Of a stretch of 54,023 bases of DNA, positions 49,651-54,023 are shown piece by piece; position 1 is the first letter of the stretch, and each line of letters opens with the position of its first letter. Made by a program: the position numbers and the translations under genes. This DNA comes from Acidobacteriota bacterium (lineage in GTDB: Bacteria > Acidobacteriota > Vicinamibacteria > Vicinamibacterales > UBA8438): contig JAGWAH010000002.1 in NCBI GenBank assembly GCA_021296515.1, positions 1 to 54,023 of the forward strand, written 5' to 3'. The notes under the pieces were generated by a model. That model searched no databases. It was not told where the DNA came from and saw nothing but the letters and a program-made list of their open reading frames with translations.

Positions 49651-51162
49651 ATGCCGTTCGACCTGGCGGTCGTCGCGGCGTACCTGTTACTGGCGATATG
49701 GGGTGGACGCCGGCTCGCCCGCGGTCGGACGACCCTGCGCGACTACTACCTGACCGGACGGCGCATGCCGTGGTGGGCGGTCGCAGGCTCCATCGTCGCG
49801 ACGGAGACGAGCACGGTAACGGTGATCAGCGTCCCGGCCTACGCGTTCGGGAGCAACCTGACGTTCCTCCAACTCGCCCTCGGCTATCTCGCCGGACGCG
49901 TGCTCGTCGCCTTCGTCCTGCTGCCGGCCTACTTCGGCCGCGATCTGCTCTCCGCGTACCAGTTGCTCAGTGCCCGGGTCGGGCAGGCATTCGGCCGCGG
50001 GGCGGCGGTGGTCTTCCTCCTGACGCGCAACGTGGCGGACGGGTTGCGCCTGTTCGCGACCGCGCTGGTTCTGGCCGCCATGCTCACGACCGTTACCGGC
50101 GCGGTCGGCCTCGCGGGCCTGCCCCAGACGCCGGTGGTGATCTTCGCCATCGCGGTCATCGCCGCGGCCACGCTCGCCTACACGTGGGTCGGCGGCATGA
50201 CTGCGGTGGTCTGGATGGACGTCGTCCAGCTCGCCATCTACCTGTCCGGCGCGCTCGTCGCCGCCGCAACGCTGCTCGCCGGGTTGCCGGGAGGAGCCCG
50301 AGAGGCGGTGGCCGCAGCCGAGGAGGCAGGCAAGCTGGTCATGTTCGATTTCGCGTGGGATCTGCGCCGGGACTACACGTTCTGGTCCGGAGTGTTCGGC
50401 GGCGCGGTCTTCACGGCGTCCACGCACGGAACGGATCAGATGTTCGTGCAACGCTACCTGTGCAGCCGGTCCCTTGCCGACGCACGCCTGGCACTCGTCG
50501 CGAGCGGGGTCTTCGTGTTCTTCCAGTTCGCCCTGTTTCTGGGAATCGGGGTCCTGCTGTGGTCGTTCTACGCGGCCGGCGAGTCGCCGGCGCTCGCTTC
50601 GATCGTCGCGGAGGGCGCCGTGCAGGCCGACCGCGTCTTCCCGCTCTTCCTGATGACCCACCTGCCGACGGGACTCCGGGGACTCGTTCTGGCCGCGGTC
50701 GTCGCGGCCGCGATGTCGACCCTGTCGTCGTCGCTGAACTCCTCGGCGGCGTCGACCATAGGCGACTTCTACCTGGGAGGGGGCACGGCCGGCGTGCAAT
50801 CCGAGGCACGGGCGCTTCGTGCGTCCCGCTGGGTGACCGCCGCCTGGGCGGCGGTGCAGGTATGCGTCGCGGTCGCCGCCATAGGCGTGTCGCAGCGGGT
50901 CATCGACGATGTGCTCACCGTGCAGTTCTTCAGCGGCGGCCTGATGCTCGGCGTGTTCCTGCTCAGCGTGCTGATCGCCAGACCCACTTCCGGGGTCGGG
51001 CTTGCGGGGCTCGCCGGCGGCCTGGTCGCGATCGTGTCCGTGAGCCTGCTGAGCGACCTGTCCTGGCAGTGGTACGTGCTCGTCGGTTCGGCCGCCACGA
51101 TCGGCGCGGGGTACGCCGCGGACCGTATCCGGCAGGCTGCAGCCCCTGGAGACGCGGAATGA
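49651..51162 (+). CDS. Sodium:solute symporter (SSS family), first copy
   Basis: A 503-aa integral membrane protein with about 13 hydrophobic helices. SSS features include YYLTGRRMPWWAVAGSIVATETSTVTVI near TM2, YTWVGGMTAVVWMDVVQ, and AAVVAAAMSTLSSSLNSSAAS near TM8, where serines form the Na2-type sodium site. The family couples Na+ to sugars, amino acids or vitamins, and substrate cannot be read from sequence. It is 3 bp after murQ and overlaps the next gene by 4 bp, so import of a cell-wall sugar or muropeptide fragment is the simplest inference. Confidence 0.88.
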   Translation: MPFDLAVVAAYLLLAIWGGRRLARGRTTLRDYYLTGRRMPWWAVAGSIVATETSTVTVISVPAYAFGSNLTFLQLALGYLAGRVLVAFVLLPAYFGRDLLSAYQLLSARVGQAFGRGAAVVFLLTRNVADGLRLFATALVLAAMLTTVTGAVGLAGLPQTPVVIFAIAVIAAATLAYTWVGGMTAVVWMDVVQLAIYLSGALVAAATLLAGLPGGAREAVAAAEEAGKLVMFDFAWDLRRDYTFWSGVFGGAVFTASTHGTDQMFVQRYLCSRSLADARLALVASGVFVFFQFALFLGIGVLLWSFYAAGESPALASIVAEGAVQADRVFPLFLMTHLPTGLRGLVLAAVVAAAMSTLSSSLNSSAASTIGDFYLGGGTAGVQSEARALRASRWVTAAWAAVQVCVAVAAIGVSQRVIDDVLTVQFFSGGLMLGVFLLSVLIARPTSGVGLAGLAGGLVAIVSVSLLSDLSWQWYVLVGSAATIGAGYAADRIRQAAAPGDAE

Positions 51163-52193
51163 ACGGCTTCGCCGCCGCGGCGCGGGTACTGGACGACGCC
51201 GTCCGGGCAGGCGCCTGCCCCGCCGCGGTGGCCGAAGTGGGCAACCGGTCGGGACATCGGTGGCGGCACGCCGCGGGCCGGCTCACGTTCGAGGCCGACA
51301 GTCCGCGGGCGACGTCGGAAACCGTCTTCGACCTGGCTTCGCTCACCAAGGTCATCGCGACGACGACTCTGGCCATGCGCCAGGTCGATGCCGGCCTGAC
51401 CCCGCTCGATCTGCCCGTCGCCGCCGCGCTCGCGACCTGGCGCGGGACGGATCGCGAGACGGTGACCGTGCGCGATCTGCTGGCCCACGCGTCCGGCTTG
51501 ACGACGCACCTGCCCTTCTTCCGCGATCACTCGAAGCGCGCGGAGTTCGAGCCCGCCATCTGCGGGCTGCCGCTGGAGTACGCGCCGCGCACCCGCTCGC
51601 TCTACAGCGACCTCGGGTTCATCCTGCTCGGCTTCATCCTCGCGGACCGCCACCCCGCGCGGGAGGGTCTGGCCACGCAGTTCGACGCGCTCGCGGCATG
51701 CCGCGGCTGGGGGGAAGTCGGCTTCCACCCGCCGCCGGAGTGGCGCTCCCGCGCGGCGCCGACGGAGATGGACCCCTGGCGCGGGCGAACGCTCGTCGGC
51801 GAAGTCCACGACGAGAACGCCTGGGCGCTCGGCGGCGCGGGGGGGCACGCCGGGCTCTTCGGTACGGCCGCCCGCGACGTGCTGGCCGGCATCCACGGCG
51901 ACAGCCCGCTCGCGTCGCAGCGGATGTTCGACACGTTTCGGGCCCGGACCGCGGTGCCCGGCAGCTCGCGGGCGCTCGGCTGGGATACGATGCTGCCGAC
52001 CTCGTCGTGCGGGACCTGCCTGTCTCCGGCATCGATCGGACACACCGGATTCACGGGGACGTCGCTCTGGATCGACCCGGTCGCAGACCGCTACATGGTC
52101 CTGCTGACGAACCGGGTGCATCCTTCCCGGTCCAACGAGGCGATTCTCGCCGTGCGTCCGGCGTTCCACGACGCGGTGATGGGGGCCGGGTGA
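51159..52193 (+). CDS. Serine hydrolase of the beta-lactamase/DD-peptidase fold
   Basis: A 344-aa penicillin-binding-fold hydrolase. The nucleophile motif S61-x2-K64 (FDLASLTKV) is intact. The second motif reads Y149-S150-D151 instead of YxN, and the third is H295-T-G (GHTGFTGTSLW) instead of KTG, both seen in non-lactamase esterase/amidase members. No signal peptide is evident, so it probably acts in the cytoplasm. Its location beside murQ parallels the B. subtilis mur cluster, where a beta-lactamase-family protein (AmiE) removes the peptide from MurNAc; an amidase role here is inference. ATG 51159 overlaps the symporter stop. Confidence 0.8.
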   Translation: MNGFAAAARVLDDAVRAGACPAAVAEVGNRSGHRWRHAAGRLTFEADSPRATSETVFDLASLTKVIATTTLAMRQVDAGLTPLDLPVAAALATWRGTDRETVTVRDLLAHASGLTTHLPFFRDHSKRAEFEPAICGLPLEYAPRTRSLYSDLGFILLGFILADRHPAREGLATQFDALAACRGWGEVGFHPPPEWRSRAAPTEMDPWRGRTLVGEVHDENAWALGGAGGHAGLFGTAARDVLAGIHGDSPLASQRMFDTFRARTAVPGSSRALGWDTMLPTSSCGTCLSPASIGHTGFTGTSLWIDPVADRYMVLLTNRVHPSRSNEAILAVRPAFHDAVMGAG

Positions 52194-52195
52194 AC

Positions 52196-53941
52196 ATGGC
52201 GCTGACGGCACTCGACTGGCTGCTGCTGGGCATCGCGCTCGCGGCCCCCATCGCCGTGGGCATCGCGTACGGCCGGCGGGCCGGACGCAACCTCTCCGAG
52301 TACTTCCTGTCCGGCCGCGATCTGCCCTGGTGGCTGGCCGGAACGTCGATGGTGGCGACGACGTTCGCCGCGGACACGCCGCTCGCGGTCACCGGGCTGG
52401 TGGCGGCCAGCGGCGTGGCCGGCAACTGGCTCTGGTGGAACGCCGCGCTCGGCAGCATGCTCACCGTCGTCTTCTTCGCCCGGCTGTGGCGCCGCGCGGG
52501 CATCCTGACCGACGTCGAGTTCGTCGAGCTGCGCTACACGGGACGCGCCGCGCGCGCGCTCCGCGCCGTGCGCGCGCTGTATCTGGGACTGGCGGTCAAC
52601 TGTCTCGTGATCGGCTGGGTCAATCTGGCCCTCGCCAAGGTGCTGTCGGTCGCGCTCGGCTGGGAGCGGCTGACCGGGGTCCTCGTCGGACTCGCAGCCA
52701 CCGGCGGCTACGCCGCGCTGGCGGGCCTCCGGGGCGTCGTTGCGGCCGACCTCGTGCAGTTCGCCATCGCGTTGGCCGGCGCCGTCGGGCTGGCGTACTA
52801 CGCGCTCGCCGCGCCCGGAGTCGGCGGGCTGGACGGCCTGCGCGCCGCGCTGCCGGAATCCACCTTCCGGCTGTGGCCGGCGGTGGGTCCGATGGACCCA
52901 ACGCCGGCAGGCACCGCCGCGATGCTGGCGCTGCCGTTCGCGTCGTTCGTCGCCTATCTCGGGGTCCAGTGGTGGGCGAGCTGGTATCCGGGGCAGGAGC
53001 CGGGCGGCGGCGGCTACGTCGCCCAGCGCATGATGTCGGCCCGCGGCGAACGCGACGCGGTCCTGGCGTCGCTCTGGTTCACGGTGGCGCACTATTGCCT
53101 GCGCCCCTGGCCGTGGGTGCTGGTCGCACTCGCCGCTCTGGTCCTCTATCCGGACCTCTCCGATCGCGAAGCGGGCTACGTCCTCGTCCTGCGCGACCAC
53201 TTGCCGGCGGGCTGGCGAGGCCTCCTCGTCGGCGCGTTCTTCGCCGCCTACATGTCCACCGTATCCACGCAGCTCAACTGGGGCACGTCGTACCTGGTCA
53301 ACGATCTGTACAGGCGGTTCGTGCGGCCGGACGCCGGCCAGACGCATCTGGTGCGCGTCTCGCGCCTGACGACCATCCTGGTGATGGCGGCGAGCGGAGT
53401 GATCACCTTCGGACTCGAATCGGTCCGCCAGGCGTGGGAGTTCGTGCTCGAATCCGGCGCAGGCGTCGGCCTGGTGCTGATCCTGCGCTGGTACTGGTGG
53501 CGGGTGACCGCGCTCTCGGAGCTGACGGCCCTGGCCGCGGCCGCCGCCGGCTTCGCCTTCGTGCGGTTCTTCACCACCATTCCGTTTCCCGACTCGCTGC
53601 TCTATCTCGTACCCTGGACGACGGCCTGCTGGATTGCCGTCACGCTGGCCACCCCGCCTGAGCCGCTGGCTCACCTGATCCGGTTCTACCGCCGCACGCG
53701 GCCCGCCGGCCCGGGCTGGCGCCACGTCGCGGCGGCCGCGGCCGAGCCGGCGCCAGCGCCCCTGGCTCCCGATCTCCGCCGCTGGGGAGCCGGCTGCGCC
53801 GCCGTCTACCTGACGCTCGTCGCAACGCACAGCCTGTTGTTCGGCTCGGTCCTCGGCGGGGCGCTGCTGCTTGTCGGCGCCGCCGTCTCGGCCGCGTGGC
53901 TCGTCACGAGCCTGACCCGCAACGGGCCGGCGGGCGATTGA
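52196..53941 (+). CDS. Sodium:solute symporter (SSS family), second copy
   Basis: A 581-aa SSS transporter, clearly different from the first copy. It has EYFLSGRDLPWWLAGTSMVATTFAADTPLAVTG near the N-terminus, GLRGVVAADLVQFAIA, and AAYMSTVSTQLNWGTSYLVND in the sodium-site region. It has more hydrophobic segments at the C-terminus (~14 helices in all) and an Ala/Pro-rich loop near 500-520. I chose ATG 52196, 2 bp after the hydrolase stop; a GTG at 52190 overlaps that stop and is possible. It is last in the murQ cassette and is followed by repeat copy E. Confidence 0.87.
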   Translation: MALTALDWLLLGIALAAPIAVGIAYGRRAGRNLSEYFLSGRDLPWWLAGTSMVATTFAADTPLAVTGLVAASGVAGNWLWWNAALGSMLTVVFFARLWRRAGILTDVEFVELRYTGRAARALRAVRALYLGLAVNCLVIGWVNLALAKVLSVALGWERLTGVLVGLAATGGYAALAGLRGVVAADLVQFAIALAGAVGLAYYALAAPGVGGLDGLRAALPESTFRLWPAVGPMDPTPAGTAAMLALPFASFVAYLGVQWWASWYPGQEPGGGGYVAQRMMSARGERDAVLASLWFTVAHYCLRPWPWVLVALAALVLYPDLSDREAGYVLVLRDHLPAGWRGLLVGAFFAAYMSTVSTQLNWGTSYLVNDLYRRFVRPDAGQTHLVRVSRLTTILVMAASGVITFGLESVRQAWEFVLESGAGVGLVLILRWYWWRVTALSELTALAAAAAGFAFVRFFTTIPFPDSLLYLVPWTTACWIAVTLATPPEPLAHLIRFYRRTRPAGPGWRHVAAAAAEPAPAPLAPDLRRWGAGCAAVYLTLVATHSLLFGSVLGGALLLVGAAVSAAWLVTSLTRNGPAGD

Positions 53942-53946
53942 GCGCG

Positions 53947-54023
53947 CTAGGAGTCTGCGCCGTAGAACGGCGTAGACTCCTAGTCAGGCCCGGTTGGGCG
54001 GCAAGCGGAGCCGCAGGCGACGA
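53947..54023 (+). repeat. Interspersed palindromic repeat, copy E (cut by window edge)
   Basis: An 18-bp stem region with one mismatch (53947-53983; first arm CTAGGAGTCTGCGCCGT, AGA loop) is followed by GGCCCGGTTGGGCGGCAAG and CGGAGCCGCAGGCGACGA up to the window end. It starts 6 bp after the second symporter stop. Confidence 0.85.

Noticed and set aside
1-54023. CRISPR arrays, prophage, insertion-sequence transposases, tRNA or rRNA genes
   Set aside because: I saw no regularly spaced direct repeats, no transposase or phage structural genes, and no tRNA- or rRNA-like sequences; the only recombinase is the XerD-type housekeeping protein.

Overview
The window is about 54 kb of GC-rich (roughly two-thirds G+C), gene-dense bacterial chromosome. 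It carries core housekeeping genes with no phage, plasmid, CRISPR array, rRNA or tRNA that I can see. The owner is a Gram-negative, LPS-bearing bacterium: there is a complete Tol-Pal system, LptB, an LptC/LptA-type protein and LptF-LptG permeases. Gene content and style (a c-type cytochrome with a type II copper monooxygenase-like C-terminus, a CehA/McbA-type PHP protein, LptF-LptG fusions, very high GC) suggest Acidobacteriota, perhaps Vicinamibacteria. That placement is inference from memory of such genomes, not a search.

Layout, left to right. 1-413: truncated mutS (minus), divergent from tsaB. 1250-3111: a small DUF465 gene, then psd and pssA (phosphatidylethanolamine synthesis). 3088-8383 (minus): a very large NtrY-like sensor kinase and a secreted PQQ-type beta-propeller. 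8470-20409: guaA, dnaE, recJ, an LptC/LptA-type protein, lptB, rpoN and a cupin, all on the plus strand. 20503-26037 (minus): tolQ-tolR-tolA/tonB-like-tolB-pal-cpoB and ssb. 26221-31557: recN, miaB, a bifunctional-nuclease-family gene, parA and parB. 31743-36391: two tandem genes, each a head-to-tail LptF-LptG fusion. 36420-40416 (minus): a PHP metallohydrolase, metK and a XerD-type recombinase. 40659-43239: a periplasmic DUF3347-type protein and a c-type cytochrome/copper monooxygenase-like protein. 43355-48412 (minus): a tightly overlapping hom-thrC-(TIGR00300 family)-lysC operon behind a leader with a terminator hairpin. 48697-53941: murQ, an SSS symporter, a beta-lactamase-fold hydrolase and a second SSS symporter, which looks like a peptidoglycan-recycling cassette.

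No gene-free stretch exceeds 300 bases. The longest (48413-48696) holds the hom leader and two divergent promoters that appear to share one -10 element. The window also contains a family of roughly 90-115 bp interspersed palindromic repeats: three complete copies, one half copy inside the 3' end of metK, and one cut by the right edge. It lies close against gene ends and offers misleading in-frame TTG starts for psd and rpoN.

The points most worth following are the repeat family, the tandem LptF-LptG fusions, the hom leader attenuator with its shared-box divergent promoter, the TIGR00300 enzyme embedded in the threonine operon, the murQ cassette, and a near-consensus parS site about 9 kb from parAB.
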